DNA of 64,000 nucleotides, from assembly GCA_900541485.1 (NCBI GenBank), contig UQJW01000008.1, positions 1 through 64,000 of the forward strand, read 5' to 3'. The stretch's first letter is position 1; every line of letters begins with the position of its first letter. Both the position numbers and the translations under genes were made by a program. A model generated the notes under the pieces. The model ran no database searches and had not been told where the DNA came from. It saw nothing but the letters and a program-made list of their open reading frames with translations. This DNA comes from an uncultured Dialister sp. GTDB taxonomy: Bacteria > Bacillota > Negativicutes > Veillonellales > Dialisteraceae. This document shows positions 41,444-51,158 of this stretch, in pieces.

Positions 41444-42244
41444 TCAATCTTTTTTCTTTTGGGAAATCAATATTTCAAGAGCCCGCCGTGCCACCTGTCT
41501 GAACCGTTTTTCCGCCAGCTCATAGACTTCACGGGGCGCTACCGATTCACTGTCCGTCCGTTTGGCAACGACACCGCAAACCGAGCCGCCTTTCAGTCCC
41601 AGCACCGACGTCAAGGTAAAAAGCGTAGCGTTTTCCATTTCATAATTGGTACAGCCGATATGGCGGTAATCCTCAAGTGCACCGCGCAATCTGTGGAGGA
41701 CATATCCGCCGAAACTGTCGTACCGCTCCTGTCCCGGCCAGAAACTGTCGGTGCTTATGGAAATCCCCGTTTTAAAAGGAACTCCCAGTTCTTCCGCCGC
41801 CGTTTCCAAAGCCAGCGTCGTTTCCAAATCGGCAACGGCAGGATACGCGAGAGGTGCATACGAAAGAGAAGCACCGTCTTTTCTGACCGCTCCCTTATTA
41901 ATGACAAGATCTCCCAAATCCAAATCTTCCTGTATCGACCCGGTCGTACCGACACGGATAAACGTCGTCACCCCGAGGCGCGCCAGCTCTTCCACCGCAA
42001 AAGATACGCACGGTCCGCCCATGCCTGTCGACATGACGACCACCGCCTCACCGTTCACGTGGGCAAGCCAGCTTGTGTAATCTCTGTGGGAAGCCAGGAA
42101 ATACGCATTTTCATCCAGTGCCTTTGCAAGTCCTTCCACACGACCGGGATCGCCGGGAACAAGAGCATAAGAAGCACCGTCAATCTGATTTCCCGAAATT
42201 CCTATATGATACATCACTTCATCGGGGCGGGCGTAATTTTTCAT
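41444..42244 (-). CDS. udp: Uridine phosphorylase
   Basis: A 266-residue nucleoside phosphorylase that splits uridine to uracil and ribose-1-phosphate. Seen: YALVPGDPGRVEGLA, phosphate site RVGTTGSIQEDL (about 90-100), VRKDGASLSYAPLAYPAVAD, and NYEMENATLFTL with the ribose-binding Met-Glu. The alignment by eye with E. coli Udp is close throughout. ATG 42244 follows AAGGAGG; a longer upstream frame runs opposite to mnmE and is not used. It complements uraA and deoC in pyrimidine salvage. Confidence 0.92.
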   Translation of the reverse strand: MKNYARPDEVMYHIGISGNQIDGASYALVPGDPGRVEGLAKALDENAYFLASHRDYTSWLAHVNGEAVVVMSTGMGGPCVSFAVEELARLGVTTFIRVGTTGSIQEDLDLGDLVINKGAVRKDGASLSYAPLAYPAVADLETTLALETAAEELGVPFKTGISISTDSFWPGQERYDSFGGYVLHRLRGALEDYRHIGCTNYEMENATLFTLTSVLGLKGGSVCGVVAKRTDSESVAPREVYELAEKRFRQVARRALEILISQKKKD

Positions 42245-42403
42245 GAGAACCTCCTTCAAAAAAATCCGTTCTGTCTGATCGGTTTTATTATAGCACCGGC
42301 GCGGTACAAAAACGGAACTCCCCTTTTCCCCGTATCCGCTATATAGGAAAAAATAAATTATGATACAATAAAAAGAAAAATGTCCGTAAAACGGGAGGAC
42401 CGT

Positions 42404-43780
42404 ATGTACGAAGAAACAACGATCGCAGCCATTGCGACAAGCCCCGGCGAAGGGGGCATAGGAATTGTAAGAATCAGCGGCATTCGTGCGGCCGACATAG
42501 GAAATACCCTTTTCCGCGCGAAAAAAATCAAAGATTTCAAAGACGCCGAACCGTACCGCATGTATTTCGGCCACGTCATGAAAGAAGACCGCCCCGTCGA
42601 CGAAGGACTCGCCGTCTTTATGAAAGCGCCTCACTCCTACACCGGCGAAGACGTCGTGGAAATACAAATTCACGGCTCAACGGAAGCCTTGCGGGAAACA
42701 TTGGAACTTGCCCTCAAAAGCGGAGCCGTTCCGGCGGCACGGGGAGAATTTACAAAACGCGCCTTTTTGAACGGCCGCATCGATCTCGCCCAAGCAGAAG
42801 CGGTGATGGACATCATTTCCGCCAAAGGACGGGCGGCCCTTTCGCAAGCGGAAAGTCATCTGGCAGGCGCACTCTCCCGTTTCGTCCGTGAATGTATGAA
42901 CGAACTGAAAGACCTCATCACCAAACTGGAAGTCACCATCGACTATCCCGAAGAAGATTTGGAAGACCTGACAAGAGAAGAAATCGGCACCGCTCTTGAA
43001 AAAATAGACAATTCCCTGTCCGCCCTTTTACGCCGCTCCGAGCAGGGACGGATTATCAAAGAAGGTCTCCGCACCGTCATTGCAGGCAAACCGAATGCAG
43101 GGAAATCAAGCCTTTTGAACGCCCTTTTACAGGAAGAACGGGCCATCGTCACCGACGTGCCCGGTACGACAAGAGATACCATTGAAGAAACGATACGCAT
43201 CGGCGGCGTCCCTCTCGTTCTCATGGATACGGCAGGCCTCCGGGAAACGGACAACAAAGTAGAAAAAATAGGCATAGAACGGACAAAAGCCTCCGTAGAA
43301 AAAGCGGACCTCGTTCTTGCCGTCATTGACAGCTCCGTTCCTCTTGACGATGCGGACAGGATATGGCTTTCTGCTCTGGCAGGACGAAAAGCCGTTATCA
43401 TTCTGAATAAATACGATCTGCCTTCCGCCGTCAATGCAGAGGAAATCGGAAAACTTGCCGCTTCACCCGTTGTACCTCTCTCCGCCAGATACGGAAGCGG
43501 TATGGACGAACTGGAAGAAAAACTGGCAGAAATGACGGCTCATCAGGATATGGAAGCAGGGCGGGAACTCTTTCTCACCAACCTGCGCCATGTGGATTTA
43601 GTGCGGAAAGCGTTGGACGATGTACTCCGTGCCAGAGCGTCCGTCCGTGACGGCCTCATGGCAGACTTCATCGCCGTCGACCTCACCGAAGCCTGGCATA
43701 CACTGGGAGAAATCACCGGCGAAACCGTCGATGACGAACTCATTCATTCCATTTTCAAAAATTTCTGCGTCGGCAAATAA
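42404..43780 (+). CDS. mnmE: tRNA modification GTPase MnmE
   Basis: A 458-residue GTPase which, with MnmG, modifies the wobble uridine of certain tRNAs. Seen: IAAIATSPGEGGIGIVRISG at the N-terminus (folate-binding domain), G1 GKPNAGKSSLLN (about 225), G3 DTAGLRET, G4 NKYD, and the C-terminal FCVGK with the conserved Cys. ATG 42404 is chosen because GGGAGG lies 5 nt upstream. A TACAAT-type -10 lies near 42364. It stands apart from the usual rnpA-yidC-jag cluster. Confidence 0.95.
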   Translation: MYEETTIAAIATSPGEGGIGIVRISGIRAADIGNTLFRAKKIKDFKDAEPYRMYFGHVMKEDRPVDEGLAVFMKAPHSYTGEDVVEIQIHGSTEALRETLELALKSGAVPAARGEFTKRAFLNGRIDLAQAEAVMDIISAKGRAALSQAESHLAGALSRFVRECMNELKDLITKLEVTIDYPEEDLEDLTREEIGTALEKIDNSLSALLRRSEQGRIIKEGLRTVIAGKPNAGKSSLLNALLQEERAIVTDVPGTTRDTIEETIRIGGVPLVLMDTAGLRETDNKVEKIGIERTKASVEKADLVLAVIDSSVPLDDADRIWLSALAGRKAVIILNKYDLPSAVNAEEIGKLAASPVVPLSARYGSGMDELEEKLAEMTAHQDMEAGRELFLTNLRHVDLVRKALDDVLRARASVRDGLMADFIAVDLTEAWHTLGEITGETVDDELIHSIFKNFCVGK

Positions 43781-43787
43781 AAAACGA

Positions 43788-43817
43788 AAAACAGTCCCGG
43801 AAGGGGCTGTTTTTTTA
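43788..43817 (+). terminator. Terminator of mnmE
   Basis: ACAGTCCC-GGAA-GGGGCTGT stem followed by seven T. Confidence 0.85.
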
Positions 43818-43916
43818 TGCGTTTTTCACCGGATACATAAAAAATTCATAACCCGCAACACCTGACAGAGCGGAATATTTTTTCCTGCAAAATAAAAAAA
43901 CAGAAGCCGTTTTTAT

Positions 43917-43945
43917 TTGTAATTCAAATTTGAATTTGATATAAT
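43917..43945 (+). promoter_or_regulatory. Promoter and palindromic operator of the ybh-like operon
   Basis: TTGTAA, 17 nt, TATAAT. The perfect 16-bp palindrome AATTCAAATTTGAATT (43921-43936) fills almost the whole spacer. This is a typical TetR-family operator; the last gene of the operon encodes such a regulator. A leader of about 160 nt with small CGGAAATTTCCG and AACGG-AAAAAA-CCGTT hairpins follows. Confidence 0.65.
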
Positions 43946-44112
43946 AATGAAACAGAAATAAAATGTGAAATCAAAAAGCGCGGGCAAAACGGAAATTTCC
44001 GGAATACGCGGTAAAAACAGACGGCGCAAACGGAAAAAACCGTTCTGCCCTCTATAAAAGTAAAATCATATGCAACTTCCTTATTTCCTCTTTCACAGAA
44101 AAGGAGTCTGTC

Positions 44113-45102
44113 ATGGAATTTTTAGCAAAACACAAAAAAATCATAGCTCTTGCGGCAGTCGTTATTTTAGCGGCGGCAGGTTTTTATTTTTGGTACAGGG
44201 ATCATCACAAAGAAACGGGACCTCTCGTCTTGTACGGCAACGTGGATATCCGCCAGGTGTCCGTTGCTTTTAACGGAAGCGAGCGGATTGAAGAAATGAC
44301 GAAAAGGGAAGGCGACAGGGTGAAAAAAGGCGAGGTCCTGGCCCGTCTTGCCACGCGTCCTATCGAACTCGGAATTGCCCGTGCGAAAGCGGGAATTGCA
44401 GGACAAGAGGCTATCGTCGCCAAACTTCACAACGGTTCACGGCCGGAACAAGTCATTCAGGCAGAGTCGCAGGTCAATGCGATTGCGGCGGAAGAGGAAA
44501 ATGCCCGTACCTATTATGAACGTATGTCCGCGCTTCTTGAGGAAGGTGCCGTGAGCCGCCAGAGTGCGGACACCGCAAAAGCGCAGTGGAAATCGGCGGA
44601 GGCAAAACTAAGAAATGCAGAGGCCGCACTTTCTCTGGCGGAAACAGGTCCGCGGGAGGAAGATATCCGTGCCGCCGAGGCAAAATTATCCGCTCTCAAA
44701 GCGGAACTTAAAGATTACGAATACCGCCTCAGTGAGTCTACTCTGACGGCGCCGCAGGACGGTGTCATCCGTTCACGCCTTGCCGAACCGGGTGATATGG
44801 CATCACCGCAGCGTCCTGTCTATCTCATGGGACTGGAAAGTCCGAAATGGATTCGCGTCTATGTCCCCGAAAGCCGTCTCGGCGATATTTCCGAGGGCAT
44901 GAAAGCAAATATTTATACCGACAGTGATAAAAATACACCGCTTACGGGACAGGTCGGCTATATTTCCGACACCGCCGAATTTACGCCGAAATCGGTGCAA
45001 ACGGAAGAACTTCGCACGTCTCTTGTCTATGAAGTGCGTATTTATGTAGACGATGAGGACAACCGTCTTCGCATGGGTATGCCGGTAACGGTGAAATTCT
45101 GA
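44113..45102 (+). CDS. ybhG: YbhG-like HlyD-family periplasmic adaptor
   Basis: A 329-residue membrane fusion protein linking the ABC exporter to the outer membrane. Seen: one N-terminal helix (about 9-27), a lipoyl/barrel-sandwich half-motif with YGNVDIRQVSVAFNGSERI, a long alpha-helical coiled-coil hairpin (about 85-205, AEEENARTYYERMSALLEEG and following), then LTAPQDGVIRSRLAEPGDM. AAAAGGAG precedes ATG 44113. It opens an operon whose order (adaptor, double ATPase, two permeases) matches E. coli ybhGFSR. The substrates are likely drugs or toxic compounds. Confidence 0.85.
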   Translation: MEFLAKHKKIIALAAVVILAAAGFYFWYRDHHKETGPLVLYGNVDIRQVSVAFNGSERIEEMTKREGDRVKKGEVLARLATRPIELGIARAKAGIAGQEAIVAKLHNGSRPEQVIQAESQVNAIAAEEENARTYYERMSALLEEGAVSRQSADTAKAQWKSAEAKLRNAEAALSLAETGPREEDIRAAEAKLSALKAELKDYEYRLSESTLTAPQDGVIRSRLAEPGDMASPQRPVYLMGLESPKWIRVYVPESRLGDISEGMKANIYTDSDKNTPLTGQVGYISDTAEFTPKSVQTEELRTSLVYEVRIYVDDEDNRLRMGMPVTVKF

Positions 45103-45136
45103 GCAGAAAGAAATAAAACGGACAGAAAGGAGAGCC

Positions 45137-46894
45137 ATGGAACAAGAAAAATTTGCGGTCCGCGCGGAACATCTGACAAAAATTTTTCGTGATGAAGTCA
45201 CAAAAGTCCCCGTGACCGCTTTGGAAAATCTGCATCTTTCCATACCCGCCGGAAAAATGACGGCTCTCACAGGTCCCGACGGTGCGGGAAAAACGACCTG
45301 TCTCCGTCTAATTTGCGGTCTTTTGTCACCCACCGAGGGCCGTGTCGAAGTGCTGGGAAGAGACGTGGAGGAAAAGCGGGACGAAGTGCAGTCCCTTCTC
45401 GGCTACATGCCTCAAAAATTCGGCCTTTATGAAGATCTTTCGTGTATGGAAAATATGAATCTTTATGCCGACCTTCACGGTATTTCCAAAGAAGAAAGAG
45501 AAAAACGGTATGACCGTCTGCTCACCATGACAGGACTTGCTCCTTTTACGGACCGCCGGGCAGGGCAGCTTTCGGGTGGTATGAAACAGAAGCTCGGTCT
45601 TGCCTGCACGCTCATAAGAACGCCGGCTCTCCTTCTTCTCGATGAACCGACCGCCGGTGTCGATCCTCTTTCACGGCGGGAGCTTTGGGAAATTTTGAAA
45701 GCGCTCGTCAAAGACGAAGATATTTCACTCCTCGTTTCGACAGCCTACATGGAAGAAGCGGAACTTTGCGACACTGTTTATATCCTTCATAAAGGTCATA
45801 TCCTCGACAAAGGAACGCCGGAAGAGTTGCGGAAAAAATCGGAGGGGTTTGTCTACCACACGGACTGTCCCGACGGAATTCCGCCGCGGTTTCTGCAGGC
45901 CGCTCTTCTTGATGATACCGCCTGCATCGGCGATGCCGTACCCGAACGGGGCGGCGTGCGGTTTACCTTGAAAAAAGGAGCGTCTCTTGAAAATGTACGG
46001 GCCTTTTCCGTTTTTCCCGGTCCGTCTCCCCAAAAAGTGACGGCCCGGTTGGAAGACAGTTTCATGCAGGCTCTGGGACAGGCGGAAAAAAGACAGCCCG
46101 TTCTTGACGGATTTGATTTGGATTACCGGAAGAAACAAAATATTTCTTCCCACTCCCATATAAAAGTAAAAGAACTGGTGCGGCGTTTCGGTGACTTCAC
46201 CGCCGTCGACCATACTTCTTTTGAAGTGTACAAAGGGGAAATTTTCGGACTTTTGGGGCCGAACGGAGCAGGCAAGTCGACGACGTTTAAAATGCTCTGC
46301 GGTCTTCTCCCCGCTACGTCGGGCGAACTTTCCGTAGCCGGCGTGGATCTCCGTACCGCCGCCGCGGCGGCAAGAGCCAATATCGGCTATGTGGCGCAAA
46401 AATTTTCCCTCTATACCATGTTGAGTGTCCGTGAAAATCTCGAATTTTTCGGCGGCGTTTACGGCCTTCCTTATAAAAAGCTGCAAAAACGGATTGACGA
46501 AGTGATCGGACAATTTCATTTGGAAGGAACGGAGCATAAAAATGCAGGCACGCTCCCTTTCGGCTACAAACAGCGCTTATCCATGGCCGCCGCTCTTCTC
46601 CACGAACCGGATATTTTATTTCTTGACGAACCGACGAGCGGCATCGATCCCGTTGCACGCCGTACATTTTGGCGCCAGATTACCGCTCTTGCCGCAAAAG
46701 GCACGACCATCATCATCACGACCCACTTCATGGAAGAAGCGGAATACTGCGACCGTATCATGATTCAGGACCGGGGAAAAATGCTCATTCTCGGCACGCC
46801 CGGCGAAGTACGGGGCAGGGCAGGAAAAGAGGCCGCCATGAACGAAGCCTTTATCGCTATTGTGGAAGAAAACAGGAGGAAGAACCATGCGTGA
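45137..46894 (+). CDS. ybhF: YbhF-like ABC exporter, fused double ATPase
   Basis: A 585-residue protein with two ABC ATPase domains. Domain 1 (about 8-235): Walker A GPDGAGKTTC, signature LSGGMKQKLGLA, Walker B LLLLDEPTAGVD. Domain 2 (about 335-570): Walker A GPNGAGKSTT, a non-canonical signature LPFGYKQRLSMA, Walker B ILFLDEPTSGID. The fused layout matches E. coli YbhF. AAAGGAG precedes ATG 45137, 34 nt after ybhG. The ybhS start lies 7 nt inside its end. Confidence 0.9.
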   Translation: MEQEKFAVRAEHLTKIFRDEVTKVPVTALENLHLSIPAGKMTALTGPDGAGKTTCLRLICGLLSPTEGRVEVLGRDVEEKRDEVQSLLGYMPQKFGLYEDLSCMENMNLYADLHGISKEEREKRYDRLLTMTGLAPFTDRRAGQLSGGMKQKLGLACTLIRTPALLLLDEPTAGVDPLSRRELWEILKALVKDEDISLLVSTAYMEEAELCDTVYILHKGHILDKGTPEELRKKSEGFVYHTDCPDGIPPRFLQAALLDDTACIGDAVPERGGVRFTLKKGASLENVRAFSVFPGPSPQKVTARLEDSFMQALGQAEKRQPVLDGFDLDYRKKQNISSHSHIKVKELVRRFGDFTAVDHTSFEVYKGEIFGLLGPNGAGKSTTFKMLCGLLPATSGELSVAGVDLRTAAAAARANIGYVAQKFSLYTMLSVRENLEFFGGVYGLPYKKLQKRIDEVIGQFHLEGTEHKNAGTLPFGYKQRLSMAAALLHEPDILFLDEPTSGIDPVARRTFWRQITALAAKGTTIIITTHFMEEAEYCDRIMIQDRGKMLILGTPGEVRGRAGKEAAMNEAFIAIVEENRRKNHA

Positions 46895-48011
46895 TTTTTT
46901 CCGCCGTCTGAAAGCACTTACTTATAAAGAATATCTCCAACTGATTCGTGACCGGAGCAGTGTCGTCATCGGGATTTTTTTGCCGGCTCTTCTCATTGTT
47001 CTCGTCGGTTTCGGCTTGTCCCTCGACGTGAAACATGTGCCTGTCGCCGTCGTTATGGAAGACCGTTCCCCGGTAACCCGGGATATTCTGTCTTTTATGG
47101 ACGGCTCGGAGTATATTTCCCCTGTTTACGTGACGTCCATGAAAGACGGCGAAACGCTGATGAACGAAAGAGAAGTGAACGTCATTTTGCGGATTCCGCC
47201 TGATTTCACGCGGCAACTCCAAAAAGGAGAAGCGAAAGTGCAAATTATTTTGTGGGGCGTTGATGCGGCAACTGCCAGAGTCGCGGGAAGTTATATCGAA
47301 TCAGGAATCGCCGGCCGGGTTGCCGCCTATATGGAAAAACAGGGCGGCGTCGTACCGGCAAGCGGTTTTGTGGAAATCGTCCCCCGCCAGTGGTTTAATG
47401 ATGCGAATACGAGTACCTGGTTCTTTATTCCCGGTCTTGTCGTTCTCATCATGACCCTTGTCGGCGTCTTTCTTACCACCATGGTCATGGCCAGAGAATG
47501 GGAACGGGGCACGCTGGAAGCCCTTTTCATCAGTCCCGTAAAACCTTTGGAAATACTGATTGCCAAAATCATTCCCTACTTCTGCACCGCCATGGTAGGA
47601 TTCTCTCTTTGCCTCCTCGCCTCTTACTATATCTATCACGTGCCTCTCCGCGGATCTTTCCTCGTCATCCTTGCAAGCTCCGTGATTTACCTTTTTTCCG
47701 CCCTCGGCATCGGACTCACCGTTTCCACACTCATCAAAAACCAATTCGTCTCCTGCCAGGTCGCCCTTCTGGTCAGCATGCTCCCGACAATGATGCTGAG
47801 CGGTTTCATCTTCGACCTCAGGAGCGTTCCCGCTTTTATCAGCTTCATCGGTCATTTACTTCCCGCCACTTATTACATGGAACTTTTGAAATCCCTCTTT
47901 CTGGCGGGAAATGACTGGCCTCTCATCATTAAAAACACGACCATTTTATTACTCTATGCCCTCTTCTTTACGGGCCTGTCGTACAAAGTGACAAGAAAGA
48001 GATTGGAATAA
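46887..48011 (+). CDS. ybhS: YbhS-like ABC-2 permease
   Basis: A 374-residue ABC-2 type permease of the exporter. Seen: N-terminal KALTYKEYLQLIRDR and a first helix (about 24-44), a large extracytoplasmic domain (about 45-175), then five helices including VVLIMTLVGVFLTTMVM and AREWERGTLEAL, the conserved family motif, and MLSGFIFDLRSVP. ATG 46887 is chosen with AGGAGG 7 nt upstream. It shares one base with the next start (TAATG). Confidence 0.88.
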   Translation: MRDFFRRLKALTYKEYLQLIRDRSSVVIGIFLPALLIVLVGFGLSLDVKHVPVAVVMEDRSPVTRDILSFMDGSEYISPVYVTSMKDGETLMNEREVNVILRIPPDFTRQLQKGEAKVQIILWGVDAATARVAGSYIESGIAGRVAAYMEKQGGVVPASGFVEIVPRQWFNDANTSTWFFIPGLVVLIMTLVGVFLTTMVMAREWERGTLEALFISPVKPLEILIAKIIPYFCTAMVGFSLCLLASYYIYHVPLRGSFLVILASSVIYLFSALGIGLTVSTLIKNQFVSCQVALLVSMLPTMMLSGFIFDLRSVPAFISFIGHLLPATYYMELLKSLFLAGNDWPLIIKNTTILLLYALFFTGLSYKVTRKRLE

Positions 48012-49126
48012 TGGAAGAAATACGACTCTATCTCCGGCGGATTCTTTTCATGATACAAAAAGAACTCATCGCCACCTTAAAAGACAAAAAAAGCCGCCTT
48101 GTCCTTCTCATGCCCGTCCTCGTACAGACGCTCGCTTTCGGCTATGTCGCCACCTATAATCTGGACAAAGTGGAATATGCCGTGCTCGACCAAAACCGCA
48201 GCCGTTACTCGGCGGAACTTCTTTCCAAAATTGACGGCAGTCCCGTATTTACAAGAGCCGCCACACTGGAAACGACACAAGGCATGGCAACGTGGATAGA
48301 CAGCGGAAAAGTCTCGGCCGTTCTCGTCATACCGCCCGACTTCGACCGCCGTATCCTTTCCGGCTCGGCCGCACCGGTCCAAGTCATCACCGACGGTAGA
48401 AATACGATGATTTCGGGACTTGTCACCGCTTATATTTCAAAAATCGCCGCCACATATAATTACGAACTTCACGGCGGAAAACAAAGTATTTCCATCGAAA
48501 CCGTCGCCTGGTACAATCCGAATCTGGACAGCCGTTGGGGATTTCTCGCCTCTCTCATACCCATGGTGAGCCTGACCCAGGTCCTCGCTCTGGCAGGCCT
48601 TTCCGTCGCAAGAGAACGGGAACAGGGTACTTTCGACCAACTCATGGTCACGCCACTCACACCGTCCCAGATTTTCATCGGCAAAACCGTACCGCCCGTT
48701 CTGATCGGCCTCGCCCAGTCCATGATTGTTCTTTCCATTTCCGTCTGGTGGTTCGGTGTCGCCCTGGCAGGCTCGATTTTCACCCTCATTCTTACGATGC
48801 TTTTCTTCCTCATGAGCATCGTCGGTATCGGACTTGCCACATCTGCCGTTTCAAGAGATATGCAGCAGGTCATGGTCTATAACTTTTTTGCCATTATGCC
48901 GATGATTCTTTTATCCGGCATGGTCACGCCGATAAAAAACATGCCCCCTGCCCTTCAGGTCTTCACTTACATCAACCCCATGCGCTTTGCCATCGATTCG
49001 GTCCGCCGGATTTATCTGGAAGGCGCAGGCCTCAGTCTCATATCCCACAACTATATCCCCCTCCTCCTCATTGCCGCCGTCGCCATGCCTCTCGCGGCGT
49101 GGATGTTCAGACACAAACTCGTCTGA
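48011..49126 (+). CDS. ybhR: YbhR-like ABC-2 permease
   Basis: A 371-residue paralogue of the preceding permease and its likely heterodimer partner. Seen: IQKELIATLKDKKSRLVLL, first helix (about 32-50), extracytoplasmic domain, then AREREQGTFDQLMVTPLTPSQIFIGK and MILLSGMVTPIKNMPPAL. Translationally coupled to ybhS. Together with YbhF it forms the inner-membrane part of a drug exporter. Confidence 0.88.
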   Translation: MEEIRLYLRRILFMIQKELIATLKDKKSRLVLLMPVLVQTLAFGYVATYNLDKVEYAVLDQNRSRYSAELLSKIDGSPVFTRAATLETTQGMATWIDSGKVSAVLVIPPDFDRRILSGSAAPVQVITDGRNTMISGLVTAYISKIAATYNYELHGGKQSISIETVAWYNPNLDSRWGFLASLIPMVSLTQVLALAGLSVAREREQGTFDQLMVTPLTPSQIFIGKTVPPVLIGLAQSMIVLSISVWWFGVALAGSIFTLILTMLFFLMSIVGIGLATSAVSRDMQQVMVYNFFAIMPMILLSGMVTPIKNMPPALQVFTYINPMRFAIDSVRRIYLEGAGLSLISHNYIPLLLIAAVAMPLAAWMFRHKLV

Positions 49127-49187
49127 ACAGAGGAACAGAATCTGTAAATTATAAAAATAAAGATATTCACCGGACAAGGAGAGTTTT

Positions 49188-49823
49188 ATGAAATTCAGAC
49201 AAAGAATCCGTAGTGACGGAGAAGAAACGAAAAAGAAAATCATCACCTGTGCAGGCCGCCTTATGGCTGAAAAAGGCTTTGCCGCCGTGACAAGCAAAGA
49301 AATCTGCGAAAGTACAGGTGTAAATACTGCCGCCGTGAACTATCACTTCGGCAGCCGTGACGGACTTCACCTTGCCGTTCTTTCTTACGTGCAGAACTAT
49401 ATCATTTCCCTGGAAACACTGCGCAACCTTTATGAAGCCCCGTATACGGCGGAAAGAAAAATAGAAATCATCGTAGACTTTCTGGTCGACACCGCTTTCC
49501 ACAAAAAAGACTGGCCCGTCACCGTTTGGATGCGGGAAATGATGAACCCGTCGAACATGTTGCGCCAAGTTTTACGTGAAACGGGACTTCCCAAATTTTC
49601 CATCATAACCCACCTCTTTGCCGAATATACGGGATACGCCATGGACGACCCCATGCTTTACAGCATCATGCTCACCCTCATGTCTCCCTTCGCTCTGGCA
49701 CTCCTCGGAAGTTACCACGGCCTGCAAAAAGAATCGCCCCTGCAAATCCCGGGAGAAGTCATGGCGGAAAACCTGAAAAAATTAACCCTTGCCCATCTGC
49801 AACATCTGAAAAACATCGGATAA
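49188..49823 (+). CDS. cecR: TetR-family regulator, CecR-like
   Basis: A 211-residue TetR repressor. Seen: HTH with VTSKEICESTGVNTAAVNYHFGSRDGLHLAVL (the Y-H-F-G recognition region) at about 32-65 and a C-terminal ligand domain resembling the DUF1956 type of E. coli CecR (YbiH), whose gene neighbours ybhGFSR. AAGGAGAG precedes ATG 49188, 61 nt after ybhR. It is likely to bind the palindrome at 43921-43936 and repress its own operon until an inducer binds. Confidence 0.85.
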   Translation: MKFRQRIRSDGEETKKKIITCAGRLMAEKGFAAVTSKEICESTGVNTAAVNYHFGSRDGLHLAVLSYVQNYIISLETLRNLYEAPYTAERKIEIIVDFLVDTAFHKKDWPVTVWMREMMNPSNMLRQVLRETGLPKFSIITHLFAEYTGYAMDDPMLYSIMLTLMSPFALALLGSYHGLQKESPLQIPGEVMAENLKKLTLAHLQHLKNIG

Positions 49824-49854
49824 GAACATGTCACAAAAAAGTAAGGAGAACCCT

Positions 49855-50241
49855 ATGGAAGAAAAAAATATGTACCGCTGTCCCATCCGCTACTACAGCA
49901 TCGTCACCGTACCGAAAGACTTCATTTCCCAAGAGACCGTCATCCCGCCCGGGAAAGCGGAAATGACGGAAGAAGAAAAAGAAAACACATTCCGTGATAT
50001 CGAAAACAGGGAGAAAGAAAAATCAACCTACGCCACCGTCGTAAACAGCCTCACTCCGTATGCGTTCGTACTCATCGAAACGGAAACGGGCGCTCCCTAC
50101 TGGCAATACCTTGATTTGGCGGGATCACTCCAAAGAATCCGCTTCACCGACGAGCCGTCCTATGCGGAGGCCGAAAAAGTCATCTATCCCAGCGGCGCCT
50201 ACATGTACCGCCTGGACTGTATTTATCTGCAAAGAAAATAA
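49855..50241 (+). CDS. Hypothetical protein at end of ybh-like operon
   Basis: A 128-residue soluble protein of unknown family. Seen: MYRCPIRYYSIVTVPKDF opening, an acidic/Lys-rich helix (about 35-60, TEEEKENTFRDIENREKEK), and a beta-rich C-terminal half with PYAFVLIETETGAPYWQYLDL. ATG 49855 is chosen with AAGGAG 6 nt upstream. It starts 31 nt after cecR and ends at a terminator, so it is probably the last gene of the efflux operon. Confidence 0.55.
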   Translation: MEEKNMYRCPIRYYSIVTVPKDFISQETVIPPGKAEMTEEEKENTFRDIENREKEKSTYATVVNSLTPYAFVLIETETGAPYWQYLDLAGSLQRIRFTDEPSYAEAEKVIYPSGAYMYRLDCIYLQRK

Positions 50242-50246
50242 AAAAT

Positions 50247-50275
50247 AAAAGCACCCTGTCAGGAGTGCTTTTTTA
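50247..50275. terminator. Bidirectional terminator
   Basis: AAAAGCAC...GTGCTTTT stem between convergent genes. Confidence 0.8.
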
Positions 50276-50285
50276 TTGCAGAAAA

Positions 50286-51158
50286 TCATGTGTCTGATAA
50301 AAGCGTGAGCAAAATATCCACATTTTCCGTATCATATTCGATTTGTTCCGACCAGCGCCGGATATTTTCGGAGAAATCACCGCAAAGGGCCGATTCCATA
50401 AGAATGAAATCCGTACTTTCCCGGGCGTAGCGGATCAGAATTTCCGGTCCGTACATTTCCGTTTTTTCCAAACTGCGGTACAGAATATATTCATACAGCC
50501 TCTGCAAGTGGGAAACGGGAACGGTTTCCTTATATGTTTCCGTCAATGCCGCTCCGCGGGATATCTCTTTTTCCAAAAAGGAAAGCCGCTTTGTCCACGC
50601 CTCGTCAATAGGCTCCGTACGCTCCAGACGGGAAAGCAAGCTTTTGTAATACGACATGTCCGTGCAAGGCGTAAAACGAAGTGACTCCTCCGTCATTTCC
50701 GTTCCCAGCGCATGAAAAATCTGCGGAAGCGTCCACGATTTCCCCGTTTCCTCTATGAAATACAGAGGCCCCGTATCCGCCAAAAGAAGCTCCACACTTT
50801 TTTCGCAGGCAAGACCGACCCCGGCGAGTTCGAAATCTCCTGCATAAACGAAAAAGCGGGGGTGCATGGTGCAAATATCGCAAAGATAATCTTCCCCTTT
50901 TTCAAGAATAATACGGCAAAGACCGTCTTCCCGGAAAAAAGGACAACCGCCGTCTTTTTTCATACGAAACGAAAACGTCCCGTCCTTGCAAACCATGGAA
51001 CGGCGCAGCTCGTCCCCCAAAGGCCCGTCTATTGTCCTGTATATATCCGCCGTCACATCGTCAATATCAATATCCCAGTCTGACACACAGCAGGAATGGC
51101 GGCAATCGCCGGCCTTACAACGGAAACGGCGGTAGAAATAAGGATACAGAGTCGTCAT
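50286..51158 (-). CDS. FliB-like (lysine-N-methylase family) Cys-cluster protein
   Basis: A 290-residue protein of the FliB/flagellin lysine-N-methylase family. Seen: the N-terminal cysteine pattern RCKAGDCRHSCCVSDWDIDI, GCPFFREDGLCRIILEKGEDYLCDICTMHPRF, and a further ACEKSVELLL; these Cys probably ligate a metal or Fe-S cluster. It is shorter than typical FliB. No flagellar genes are in view and Dialister-type relatives are non-motile, so the substrate is probably not flagellin. It overlaps the phosphatase gene by 4 nt, so the two are co-translated. Confidence 0.75.
   Translation of the reverse strand: MTTLYPYFYRRFRCKAGDCRHSCCVSDWDIDIDDVTADIYRTIDGPLGDELRRSMVCKDGTFSFRMKKDGGCPFFREDGLCRIILEKGEDYLCDICTMHPRFFVYAGDFELAGVGLACEKSVELLLADTGPLYFIEETGKSWTLPQIFHALGTEMTEESLRFTPCTDMSYYKSLLSRLERTEPIDEAWTKRLSFLEKEISRGAALTETYKETVPVSHLQRLYEYILYRSLEKTEMYGPEILIRYARESTDFILMESALCGDFSENIRRWSEQIEYDTENVDILLTLLSDT

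Noticed and set aside
50286..51158. Flagellar role for the FliB-like protein
   Set aside because: No flagellar genes in view; family name retained but function not assumed.
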